Assembly: GCA_019055375.1 (NCBI GenBank)
Contig: JAHQIW010000689.1
Location: 124,001-188,000, forward strand
Source: Parelaphostrongylus tenuis
Taxonomy: Eukaryota; Nematoda; Chromadorea; Rhabditida; Metastrongylidae
Reading direction: 5' to 3'
DNA: 64,000 nucleotides
In this document: positions 26,175-39,500 of the stretch, in pieces
How the letters are laid out: every line of letters begins with the position of its first letter
How positions within the stretch are numbered: position 1 is the stretch's first letter
The notes under the pieces: generated by a model
What the model saw: the letters and a program-made list of their open reading frames with translations, nothing else
What the model was told of the DNA's origin: nothing
Database searches by the model: none
Translations under genes and position numbers: made by a program

Positions 26175-26712
26175 TAAGTGATCAGCGACTTTCATTCATT
26201 TAACCAAAGGCTTGACTTGTAGCTCTCAACTGCTATAAGAGGGTCGTCTCCTTTAGACTAAAGTTATGCTATCACTAATTTGCCACTATCGTCATTACTG
26301 TCACCGTTAAGAGAAATAAGATGACAGATTCCATTCCAAAGTAATGTTAACTTTCACTAAGTCGACTTCATGATGACAGGCAAATATTGAGGGATGGCTG
26401 ACTGTACAGTTGTTTTAATTGCTATTTTCATTATATTAATTATCACTGTACTTTTTTTGGCAACTTGAAGTCAAATGGCTTCATATACTGTATAGCATAA
26501 TTAATAAATTGTACATATTAATGGCAACTTGTTGGCAGAAGCAAAACCAGCATGTCAAAGATCAGAGAGTTAGGAGATACACGCAAGCACCACGCACAGA
26601 CTTATATATACCTATACACACGTACACACGCACACATACGAAGAAAAAAAACAGAGGAAACAGAATTCAGATTCAGTACATGTAATAATTTACAACGACC
26701 GTAGCGCTTCGG

Positions 26713-27563
26713 TTAATGGCAGTTGTCTCTGACCGAACACCAGACTTCACCGTGCTGTAAAAAACCATATCGAAGGTGCTGTATACCAGGAGTGCCCTTT
26801 GCATGAACATTTGTAAATATTCCAATATTTGCTAGGAGAATTATAGAGCAGGAGCATCAAACACTCAGTTATGTGACTACTAAGGAGGAAAATCGATCAT
26901 TTGTTTTACAGATTTTTCAGATAGTAGTGGCGACGATTGTATTGGCTGTAAGTTACCAATATGAATGATTCGATTTTTTAGGGATTTTTTAAGAAGAAAA
27001 CAGTTTAAAATACCAAAAAATCATAGCAGAATAAAATCAAAAATGGATATGGAACATTATATTAGAATCAGGGAAAAAACTTTCACTTATTGATAGTTAT
27101 GTAATAGCATGATTTTTCTGAGGAGTTTCACGAGCTGGTACATTGAAATTTACTATTTGGCTTTCAAATTATTCACCTTTACGTTCATTTTCTACCCTTA
27201 AAACAAGTCACTATCTAGCAAAATCTGCCTACGAATAAGCGAATAAGATAAGCCACAGAGATTTTGAAAATCCACGAGTGCGACTCCAGATACGAAGAAG
27301 AAATCGTATCCCATTTTTCCATTTTAGAGCAGAAATGCATCGGAGAATGTATTCAGATTTAACAATATGTTATTTAACCAAAAAATCACCGTGCCGAAAA
27401 CAAGGAAAAAAGCGGGCGTGTGTCCCGATCGCAAAAATCTAATTTTTTCAACCTACTTCACACTTGCATGTAGTGCATTTTTTCATCCATGCTATCCCAA
27501 TGTTCGCCATCTCGTCGTCGATGTCCGTTTACATCACAGTGACGATGTGCGCGACGTTTTCTA
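26713..27563 (-). CDS. pxn: Peroxidasin C-terminal VWC module, with frame break
   Basis: Two exons: 27457-27563 and 26713-26754 (TAA). The first joins the peroxidase exon ending at 29458 in phase 2 and reads [17 protein letters not shown], then, after an A6 run at 27478-27483, continues in the next frame as KCTTCKCE. The second adds [13 protein letters not shown] and the stop. Together this is the start of a VWC domain (C-x3-G, G-x2-W, C-x2-C-x-C, C-x5-C). As written, the frame runs past the A6 run into a TGA within seven codons, so the two cysteine blocks are joined only if one A is dropped. This is either an assembly error at the homopolymer or a real allele. The ending after the last cysteine is shorter than in a full VWC domain. 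Confidence 0.7.
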
Positions 27564-30500
27564 CTGAAACCGTAGAGTATGAAAAAACAATAAGATCATT
27601 GAGTTCAAAATTTCATAAACACATTGGGCGTGATTTCGAGCATAAGTATTCGAGAGACTAGAGCGATTGTCGTTCACTGTTTGACATCTTGATCAAGAAA
27701 AGAAAACAACATTAGTAACCGATATGCGCACGTTAAAACTATCATCCATTTGCACCTAGAGGTAAAAGGATAAAGGGACATGGATGAGCTTGGCCTTACA
27801 CGAATTGTACATTGCAAGCCTATTTCCCTATAAGCAAACATATAACTGATGAGAAAGGAAATGAAAGAAAGAAAGAAAGTGATTCGGTATCGCATACAAC
27901 ATATTAGTCTAATGTCTACTCAAGGAAAGCCAAAGGCTAAAATGCCTATCGCTCTGGCTCTGCCCTCTCGAGCTCACTCAATATTTAGGGGAATTATTAT
28001 AATACAGATGATATGATAGATTTCGTATAGTGCAGTGGAATCATGCAGGCTGGTTCACTACTGTTCCATGGGCTAACAAAGATGCTCTTCAATTTCATAC
28101 CACACCTGCGCGTAAAGACTAAAAACCTGCATCGATACATTGATGAGCTTACGCAAGTCGTTTTATAGGTCAAATGTGTATTCAACCACATCTGTGCCTT
28201 CAATGGTAATAAAAGCATGGCATATTCTTCGAAAAAAGATCGACGCTTAACGCTCCATCGTTCAATTCATTTTTTCGGATAACATTGTTAAGTTAGTGTT
28301 CATGTATCATTTGCGACAAAAAAAACAGTGAAAAATTGAATAATGATTAAGCTATGCAGGTGAAAACCCTTTTTTTATACGAATTAATCAGAAAATGAGC
28401 TGGTGAATGGGTAGTTTTTAGGAATAATAACGGAGAAAATTATTAGCTTAGTGGGCACAACGTTGAGAACGGTTGCAGCTGCAGAATTAGCTTTTAATAA
28501 GCGAAGAAAGAGAAAAAAATGTAATGCAGTCAACATACTATTTCGACAAGTACTTACCAGATTCGAATTAAGATCTCATTCAGAAGGGAGCGTGTAGCGC
28601 AATGATATCGTCGCTTATCACGAGCACGGTGCTAATAGGTTGAGGAGAAAGTTTCCGGAATTTGCTTATAAAAACTTTATTTATGCATCAATTAAGTTCG
28701 AACAAAAGACAGCTTAATAGTCAGTGAGTCAATAATTAATAGTCAATAGTTAATAGTCAGTAATTTAATAGTCCTTGAAGTGATGGTAGACAGCTGTCTT
28801 TCCAACAGTTCCTTCGCCCCATGCCTCATTGATTCGACCAACAGTGTCAGCGGCATTTGTGCCCACTTTGTACTCGTGAAGCATCAACAGTCGTTTCTGT
28901 CCGCGGTTCAGTTCCATTTTGCGGCAGTATAGAAGAGTTATGTATCAATCGATGCGCAAGAAAACGAGCTTTCAAAGCATGTGAAAATCGCATATAAACA
29001 TGCGAACATGTTAAAGTTATGGGCAAATTTCTGAAACTTTCACCTCAACCTATTAATTCGACCTCGTCGCGAATCACCAATCCTTTCGTTTTCACCATTT
29101 ATGAAATTGGTACTAGACTTGTACGAGAACTGTCAGACTCTTCAGCTCATGTGGAAACGGTCCAGCCTGGCCGTCTCAGGACTCCTTGAGCGAGTCGATT
29201 CGAGAGCAATCAACGACGTCATACTCCAACTATCGAAACTATGCGCGTGACGTTTGAAGGCTTCCGTTAGGAACTGATACGATGGGACAAATCGAATGTA
29301 AAAATCGGTGAAACTCAAGTAGCGGAAGTGAAACGGGTCGAACAAAGGGTAAAAAATTTCCAAGAACGCACATCAGAAAGAAATGAATACGTCCTCACGA
29401 TTGGTTTGTTAATAGGTCGATTAATTGTCACCCCAGTTGACCAGTAGCGAAACTGACCTGTGTGAACCCGAAAGAGCACACGTCGAATCACAGCAATTCA
29501 TCCACATATTCAAATTCATCTCTGGAATATTTTGACATTTCCCATAGTGCTTTGTCGAATTACCCGGATAGAAGAATACATTACTCTGAAATCGATCTTT
29601 TGATTTAATTACTCTGAAATCATTTACAGAATGATCATGGTGAAGATGAGAAGCTGAACGAGTTACACTGACCTGTACACGATCAATTTTGTCACCATTA
29701 TCGCAAAACAGTCGAGCCAAAGAAACTTTCTTGATTTGTTGAAGTTGCAGTTTCGTGAAAACGCCTTCGTTTTCGTACCTGAAATGGGAAAATAATCATG
29801 TTTTTTTCGTTAACAAATATTTCTGGAAGGAAACTAGCTAGCGAATGAAGTAAATCATAGAAAACTACACAATCAAGAAATCACGTTGATATTTAAAAAC
29901 TGTATGGCGACGCTGGCTTTATTTGACTATGAACTGCCAAAAATTTTTTGATAAGTGAAGTTTTGGCGTATTATAAACAGGTTTTAGAATTTTTGCTCTA
30001 ATTCCAGATCCTTTTCAGTTAAATCTGAAAGAAATCAAAACGAGAATATCGCTGGTGAAATTATCTAGCGAAAATGTACTTGTGAAAATGCTTTAGTTCG
30101 GGTTACTAGCTTTGACGAAGAAAAAGTCGTTTTTGTTGTAAAATTGAAAAGCCACCACTATCATTCAGGGACATATGTTTCAACAGTTCTACTTCACATA
30201 ATGACAGCATATTTTAGGTCTTCCATGAGGTCTGTTATGAGCATTTATATACAGTGCAAAACACGTGTTTCGTATATGCAGCCTCGTCAATTCCTCATCT
30301 GTGCCAATACCTCTCGCGGGAGAATCCCCTCGCATGAGGTTATCGTCGACAAAAACCTTAAATGGTAAGTAAAGTGAAAATACACTTCATCTGCGGGTGA
30401 CATATCAGTGCTGTCCAGTGACTGGTTTCATTTATTCACTAAAGCAACGATCTGGTTATCACTAAACATTCCTAGATATTGGATTATTTGATATCGTTCA

Positions 30501-33500
30501 GAGATAGTCCAAGAATACGTTCACTCGGAGTGCACTCTACTGTGCCTTTTATCTATCTGTCATCTAATCTTCCTATTATGTGATCTGTGTTTCAATATCG
30601 ATGCAGAGTTTAGAAGACCTTGTTGATGCGCTTGGTGTGTGATACACAGATTTCTCGACGTAATTCGAAGCATTAGCCCATGTCTCTGCTGCATACCAAA
30701 GAGCTGGGAGAACTGTTGATTCGAAATAGTGAGCCCGGAGTTTCTCAATCAACCGTGATCGGTGGCTTCTTCAGAAGGCACGAATACAGCCAATACTGCT
30801 CTCCTTCTACTGTATAGTGCTTGATTTATGCTATTCTCCGTATTCGTTGAAAATACAAGATGCACAAACGAAGTGGTTTCTGTAATCAGAGAACCATAAA
30901 TTGCGGTTTGTTCACCTTCACACTCTGGAGTCTTCATAAACTGAGTCTTCATCCAATCTATGTGCAGAATAATCTTTTTTCCCGCTTCGTTAAGATCACT
31001 GAGCATTGTCTTTGATTCATTGGTACTTTTCGAAAAGGAAATGATGTGCTCTGCAAAACTCTTTCCTTATTCCAGCTTCAAACATCCACTGTGGTAAGGC
31101 AGATAGTGAACACCTTTGGCGATATGGTGTCACCTTGTTAAAGCCGTTTTCGTGTAGATGTTGATAAGGGTCGATAGAAAAACTATTTTTGTGCTTGAGT
31201 TTCTATAGCAGTGACCTAATGCTCATATATAGGACGCGTCCACGTCTTCTTCGTTGACTTCTGAAAAGACTACATCCGTTCCAATGCAGTCTAACCCCTT
31301 CCCGTAATCGATTAAGATTAGGAGAAGAAGCAAACGACATTTCTGACAGACTTCAATGACCGGTGATTTGTTTTGCAGTTCATGTAGCAAAATCCACGTG
31401 AGAACGCTGCCTGCTCAACTGTTTTTGCCTCATTCAAAATCTTCCATGTGTGTAGTGGATGATCATCGTGAATATCTCAACTCATTGTGATCGCGTCACC
31501 AGTGATGCGGGCCATCATGGACAAGGTGTTTTGCCATCACGTAGAAATTTTTCAGGTTGCTTAACCTTAAGATTTCGAAATTTGAAGTGATCACTATTCT
31601 ACGTCATTTCTAAAGAGGACCAAATCACTTAGAAGCAGTCAAAGCAACACACGGATTGTTTGAAGATTTTTGGCACAATCAATGCGAAGAAGCGAATCGA
31701 ATGTTAGATGTACTGATGTCCGCACAATAAAACGAGACAGGTCGTGTAAGATAAAATAAAAAAAGAATGATAACAATAGTAGTAGTAGTATAAGTAACAA
31801 TATGACAACTAATTATTGAGGATAAAACTGAAGTACCAGAATCGATCGCCATCTCGGAGCCTTTTAAACTGGTCTCCAATAATACAGGCGAACGTCGGCC
31901 CCATTAGTGCGTCCGGTAGTCTTTGCTCAGCTATTCCTCCAACCCATAAATCAATATTTCCTAAAGATAAATCTGGTCAGAAAATATCAATAAAGCTTAC
32001 GATCTTGCAATGAAATCTCCACAGACGAGAACTAGTTAATTTGATTGAGTTCTTTCAGAAATCCCGCGAATACAACGTCATAGCCCCCCTAGGTCTCCAT
32101 TACTGACCGTCTCCCGCTACTGTAATTCAAATGACGTTCCGTTGCTTTGCAACCACGATTCCTTCACATCGGAATCGATGATAATCGAAAGGCGAATGAG
32201 CGAAAGTAATGTAGCAGACCGAATCCAAATATATTCAAGCACTATATAACTTTGAAACAAGCATACTTGATAGGTAAGGATGTCTAAAACTGACGATGAC
32301 AAACAATTACTATACTATGAAGGAACCACCCACATCATACAGACTTGATCGTCTACCATTCTATTCCATTAATTACTCTATACCACTACTTTTACTTATT
32401 GTACGAATCTCAGCATTTCTTTCGTTTCGTTTACTTCCTTACACTCATATTCCGCGGTGCTCGGATTTATTTGTGGATTCGAGTGTTAATAGAGAACTTT
32501 GTTTCGTAAATGTTAATGGATAATGCTCGAACTGAAATGCTACGGAATCTTAAGATAGTTTCATTTGAATGTTCCCAGGTCTTCGCCACAGTCAGTCGCC
32601 GCCCTTCAACCAGCTAAAAATGTTCTTTCTGAACAAGCTTGATAAGAGTATGTGCGTATTATTATTCATCATCTCTAAACAGCGGGTTTTCAAGCATATC
32701 ATCTATAAATCCATCTCATTTAATCAAAGAGGGCGCAAGTGATGCAGCGGTTAAAGGTGCTCTACGTCGCACACGTGGTCCGTGGTTCGATCCTGCACTT
32801 GAGGTTCACCAAGCCTCCATCCCTCCGCGGCCCTGATGTGAACCATCGGATCAGATTACTGCGAGTGAGTTTGTGAAAGCTAGATATGCATTCAATCACC
32901 TCAAGTAAAGCTTAAATTTGAAGACGAATTTATGGGGCATCCTTCAGGGCTTGATAAACGCAGAACTAAACCTTTTTTCCTTCTGTTGGGAAAAACTTTC
33001 ACTTTTTATGAAGGATTTCAAATGCATTTGTGGGCTTTCAGAAAAAAAAGTTTGGTTGCCGTATTCTATGACCAAACTGGAAAAAATTCTTTCCAATTTC
33101 CGCGAAAATATTGCCTTTTGTGGAGCATTTCGCAAATTACCGCATACATCTCAAATTTTTCATAATCGACAAAGCTGTACAATTTTCAAGATATTTTGCT
33201 CAACAATTATCTGTGCAATCGTACTTGGATCGCCATAAAGTCCTTTGAGCTTCGAACGAACTGTTGCATCGGGAATATCAGTGGCTAGATCATCCCAGGT
33301 TTCAGGCACCGATAGATTACAGAACCAACGATATTCGGTATACCTAAAGTTCATAAGTTTGTATGTAAATCATTTTCACTAAATTTGACATTGAACTCGG
33401 ACTAACATTCTAATAATCCTTCAAAACGAACGTTTGGGAGAAAGCGAAGAGAAAAACAGAAAATTCTCAAATTACCCAGGTAAGCCGTGGTCTCTTCCTC

Positions 33501-36500
33501 TTTGAATGTTCATTACCGCAAGATCGAGAGCCACCTGAAGTTTTAGAATTTCTTCAACAAACAACATGCTAATGTAAAATTCCTCGCGATGACTACGACA
33601 ATCTGCAGAACCTAAAGTGGCGTACCCAGAATAGTGGTTAGTGGTGATTCGCCACGGCCGGTTTGTCACCTTACCTCGGACGAAGAAAGTGCTTTATTCT
33701 TTTCGGGTCAAAAAATTGGTATTAAACCCATCTGAGCACGTATAAATGTTACGGCTAGTGTTTGATCATATCTATATTTACCCTTATGATGTGTGATGGG
33801 GTCGAATGCATGACACATTGCTTATAGGTTCATCAACGGCCATTCTTAAATAGCTCTCTTTGGGGGGGGGGGGGGGGGGGGGGGGAAAGGGGTACACTGG
33901 GAACTGAGGACTTTGTGGGTCCCATACTAGTACCTAGGACAATGTTTTAGCAAGAGAAAGCGTTTCGTACATTCATCTGCCCTATTATTCATTTTTCGAT
34001 AAGTGAATTAGTGGCCCACGCTGTCAAGATTTATTCCGTCCCCAAAAAGGGTTCCGAGGCGGCCATATGAGGGTGTTCTACATTAGATCTTTCCAATTTG
34101 CAACAGAGCATCTTTCCCACTCATTTTTGAAGTAATACAAATATTCTGCCTTTACAAACTTGATATGGTATGCTCACATACTATATGGCAGAGGCGAAAG
34201 AGGATATGTCGCTTACCTCATGAAATCGATGAAAGAGTTTCTCTGTTAGTTCCATATTGAGTAGTTGGTCAGGTTTTGGCAATTTCAGTGAAGAAGCAAA
34301 CAGTCCGCGAATAAGTGGATCAGTGCCTCCCTCAGATAGTAGTCGTTCTGGTGCAAAGAAGGCCTATAAAATACCACACATACGAGGAAATGATTGAAAG
34401 ACCATACGAAAACAAATTGGAAAACGAAGCAATGTTAGAAAAATAGGGCAAGGATGTAGCGTCAATCGTCGAGAAGGCGTCATGCACTTGATCCATTTGT
34501 AACATTTTAGGTTGTTGAATAATTATCAATTGCCCTGTACAATGCGGTCGCCCAGATAAATATCCAATCAGCGTTTTTACACTTCTGGACAAGTCTAGCA
34601 TTAATTTTTTAATCCTAGAAGCATGAGAGATTTTGGCTCCTCCGAAGCGCGCTGTCAAACCAACACCGATGCTTGTGTTAGAGATCACGTCTATCTTTTG
34701 CGCTATACACGCCTCTAGATAGCAGCGACCGAGCTTCTAGATAAAAGATGACGTTTTTCTGCAATAAGTATTGTAATTCTAGTAAGGATCTGACATACTT
34801 CATGCAGAGGAATATGACCATCTTTGACCATTTGAAAGTCGTTGTCGAGACGAAACAACGTTGGATTAATAAGTGTATGACCGAATCTGGAAGGAAATAC
34901 GACATACACGAACATCCGTGTGTCTTCTGCTTTTTCTTTATCCTGTTTCTTTACTTTCTTTTTTCAGTTGGATCAACATGATTTCCAAAAAATTCCTTCT
35001 CTCTTTCTTTCATTTTTTCTCAGAGTTGTCTCATCTTCATCGATGAATATCGCTTAGATAGGCCGAAAGAGACAGAGAGAAGATCTTTTTATATTTGGCG
35101 TCATCTAACAGCACATGTTTTGAAAAATTTTCGTCAAACTTTTAAAAAAAATTATTAAAAACATTAAAAAAATTTTTGATTTTCCATGATTTGAACTGAA
35201 CGTCTTATTTATCAATTGTCGCATTTTTACTTTACGGTATTGGGGATCCTGTACACATGAAAGTATCAAGTGCAAAAACTGACGAGCAATTGTTCAAAAG
35301 TTTTTGACCATCAATGCGCATTATTGACCAAAATTCTCAAGTTTCCGAGAAAAAAAAGAGCGAATCCAAGCGTCAGCAAAGGCTCGTAAGGTCAAGCTTA
35401 TTTTATTAGTAGTTCTACAGGAACGTCGTTGCTGTTAGTATCGAAAAAGTTTTAGGAAAGACCTGAACGCAGCCGTAGCGAATGCATTTGATATCGTTGG
35501 GTTCGTGTGCGGGTTGTATCCACCGTAATCGCCAATCATTTCATTGTAACCAATCTGAAGCCATTATGTTACTTAAGCGAAAACTTGAGAGAAAAATTCA
35601 AAAAGAGTAAGACCGGATGAGTTCTTGTAAAACGTTTTCTGAACCTACAGTAAACGTTCTAGTTCAAGTATGACCTTTTGTGCTCATATTATTACTAAAA
35701 CAATACTGTAAATGGACAAGTAATCGATAGATATTTTCAGTTGCATGTTTTACCTTTCCAAGAATCGTAGGAAGCCATTCAGAGTAGGTGATGTGTTGTA
35801 TGATTGCTCCAACAATTTTTCTTGCCTCTGAATTAAGAAATTTTGCATCATAGATTTTCATTGTTGTAAACGCGACATCCATGATTGATTGACCATCTCG
35901 GTACAGAAGCAAGAGATTTATTAGTAGTAGGTCACTTTAGACAAACCTTGATAAATTGTCTCGCCGTCCCAATTTACATTCATTTCAAGCAAATGAGCTG
36001 CTATTCGGTTATGTTCACGTAGAAAGATGGTGTGCATAGCTGCCAATCCAAGCTGAAGAAATTACCTTTAATCGGTTATTCCTTGAAAGCTTTTAATTCT
36101 GATTCTCATAGAAAACGAGGAGTAAACATTTGAAAGAGTGATATGGATTTCATCACGCATTGACATCAATACATATTCCAATTGATTTTATTTCACCAAA
36201 AAAATCGCTGTGTACACTTTCTCCACTAATCGACAGCTTTTCTAGAACTGATATTGTTTGAGATGTGGTCAACGACAAGTTATTTTCTACCTCTACTCAT
36301 TGATAAAGAATCTTTTTCAGATGATGTGCACAGTGAATGGCGAAAAACTAGTGTACGAAACGACAGCGCAACAAGATCATTTATGGTGCGCATGTGTTGA
36401 CCACTGATGGACGAGAGCCGTTACCGACTAGGTTCCTCGGGACATCAAGCGCTCTACAAGAAGGCCACCGACCCGTTGGTCTGATTTCTTCACAAAAGCC

Positions 36501-39500
36501 ATAAAAGAAATATATGATGCTCAGCGAGTCCCTAGAGCGAGATCCACTGGACTACTTTTGCACGCGTTAGGAAAAAATGGAAGGGTTGCTGGTCATTTGC
36601 TCCTAGTTATTACAACTGCCAGATCACAAAAGAAAGAGGTCAATTCATTCACCTGTTCGTTAGCTCTAAGATCACCGGCCAAGAAGCATCGTATCGGATT
36701 CTCTTGTGAGAAATTTCTTCTACAATCCATGTCTGAATCCTTCTCAAATGGTAAATATGGTTTTTGATTCCTAAATGATTGTTTCCAACAAATTTTGTCC
36801 AATCACGAAAAGAACTTGTAGATATATTTACAATTCGAAATGGAACGCTAAAATTGGAAATGCGCGTAAATCAAACAATCACGAAGTAATAACATTAATC
36901 TAGTAAGATTCAAGAAACCTGCCAAGCCACCAACTCATGTACTGAAGAAAATATTACTGTTACTGAGGCTGCATAAATCAACCTTTTGAGTGACGCAGAA
37001 ATGATTATTTATTTCATTTTATTTATTATTTTTGTTTAATGATTGAGTGGTTTATCTACATCCAAATATTGCACATGTAAAATTGACATTATTGAATCCA
37101 TGTCCTCGAGAATAGATGAACTGCGTTTTTTCGACTGTTTTTTCAAACCTTGTCTAAGATATTATATAATCTGATAACATATTTTAAGTCCTTCATAATG
37201 TCTCTTAAGGTACTTATATAGTGAAAGACACATGTTTCGGCCTTTCAGCATCATCACTAGCACGGTGTTCTTCGTTTCAGCCAATCCCTTACAGGGGAGT
37301 ATACCACCTACATGTAATGGAATCGACGGCGGACATATTACACGCGTAAGGTAATCAGATCGCCTTTCACCAAGATCACGCAATCAACGTAAAACATGCC
37401 ACTTCGAAGAGTGATTTTATAACCTTGCGCGTGCAATGTAATACGTGTCGTCGATTCCTTTATACGTAGATAGTATTCACCTACAAGGGATTGGCTAAAA
37501 CGAATGGCAACGTGCTACTGCTGAGACTAAAAGGCTGAAACGTACGTAGCATCATAAAAGTGCCATAACAGACCTCATAAAGGGCTTAAAATATATTATC
37601 AAGGAATTGGTGAACTCACATTGAAACAATATCAAACCGCATCTGTCCATGATCACTAAAGAGGTCTCGAAGTTCCAACGCTTGAATCTCTGCACTTCCA
37701 TAAACCACTGAACCGTCCAAATAGGAAGTGATCTGAATATCCCAATCAATCTAATCGATTTATCGTGATTAAAATTGTCATATTTTCTCGTATATTCGAC
37801 TTCAAATGTACTTATCCTTCAATTTCAAATAACATCGCCATCTTTTTTCGATGGAGTTTTTCTGTCCGAGGACTCTAATTTTCTCCATCAGATGCATATT
37901 GCACCATTAATACCACTTTTCTTTCGAAAAACGAGTGAGCTTTGTAGAAAGTTGCAATCCTACAATTCAAGATCAATGGTCTGCGCAAATGTTAACGGTT
38001 CATTCAAGTTAATGCCAGTTGATGATGACTTAGCCAAGAAAAAAATGCAGTCATTTATTTTCGTCGGAAGGTTGATAATCATTCTTTGCTAGGGTACTAC
38101 AACATCATCAAAAAATTCAGCTGTTAAAAAATAATTCAGATTCAAAGGTGTAATGGAAAAATAAAGCAGCACTTACGATGTTCATTTGGTCTCTGTAGGT
38201 GACGCGTTGGAAGATCAGCGATGTTTCTCCGCTACCACAGACGGCACCGCTACGTTCGAATTCAATGCAAGGATATTTTGTGTGACTAAATGGTAAAGAA
38301 ACTTCCGGAAACACATGACTGGTATGAACGTGATGTTATATAATATACTACTGCAATATTACTATATTTGTGACACAGGTAAAACTGTTAGTTTAATGAA
38401 TTTGTTGTTTAAATTTTTTCACAGTCAGTAATGAAGCTGCTCTCTCTCTCTCTCTCTATCTCTTAGTAGAAAAATTCTCAAATTCTAATGATTATCCAAT
38501 GATTCTTCTACTTAACAAATTCAAACAAATTTGTCAACAGCTCTTTTCATCTAGAAGGTGAAAGCGATGGATAAACAAGGGATGACTGAGATCGTTTGTA
38601 ATTATTTTAGGTAAACTATAAATGCTGTTGCTGTGTGAAGCAGGGTTATCATAAGAGAGTGTGAAAACGTTGCATACCAAAAAACTACATGGATGCTTTT
38701 TTGAATGGCGTTCCGATTTGTATAAAACTCATTTACAAGAGAGTAGATAATTTCTAATTGTTATTATAGTGGAACTCATCCATATGATAGAAAATTTCTT
38801 GTACTATCAAAACAAATGGAAGAAGTCAAAAAAGACGTAAAGACAACGCACACTGCCGTACGAAGCTTCGGATCATGAGGTGGAAGCGGAATATTAAAGC
38901 ACGGGTCCAAATTCGCACATGTCCTATTACAGATGGCTCCAGATGAGTAGCTTTGTCGTGAGAGAGCCGTTGCTGTGTGTGTGAGGTCATGATCTGAAAA
39001 GAAAGAAAATAAAAACAATAGGAGAAGATGTGTAAGGCTACGACAGCACCAGTTTAGATGTAAGACAGGCGAAAGGCTGAAAAAGTCTGGAATAAGTAGC
39101 AAAATTGTAAGACGGACGCATGTGATTGGTTGACGTCGCGGAAGAGCTCATTGTGGAGCCACATCCGCCACGTGGAGACCAATCACAGGTGAGGTTGCTT
39201 GTGTCCTGATGTTGCCGAGAAATGTCGAAGAAATAAACGAAGAATGTATAAACTCACCAACGAACTGACCCCACTGCATTACCATGGCTGAAAGGTACGA
39301 ATGTGGGGTGACTGACTCTGTTGCTACGAGTAATCGGGAAACCTTAAAACATCTATTAAGTTTTCGATCAATACTTTCGAGAGGCCTGAAAGAGTACAAT
39401 GGTATCGTCCACCTGGCAGGCAAAATATGAGCAAAATATCCAATCAACATGCTCATAGAGGAATCAAAAAGTAATGGACTCCCTAAATTTTTGATATACC

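Noticed and set aside
32731..32800. Possible tRNA gene
   Set aside because: A- and B-box-like sequences are present, but no cloverleaf with a paired acceptor stem can be drawn; called a SINE.
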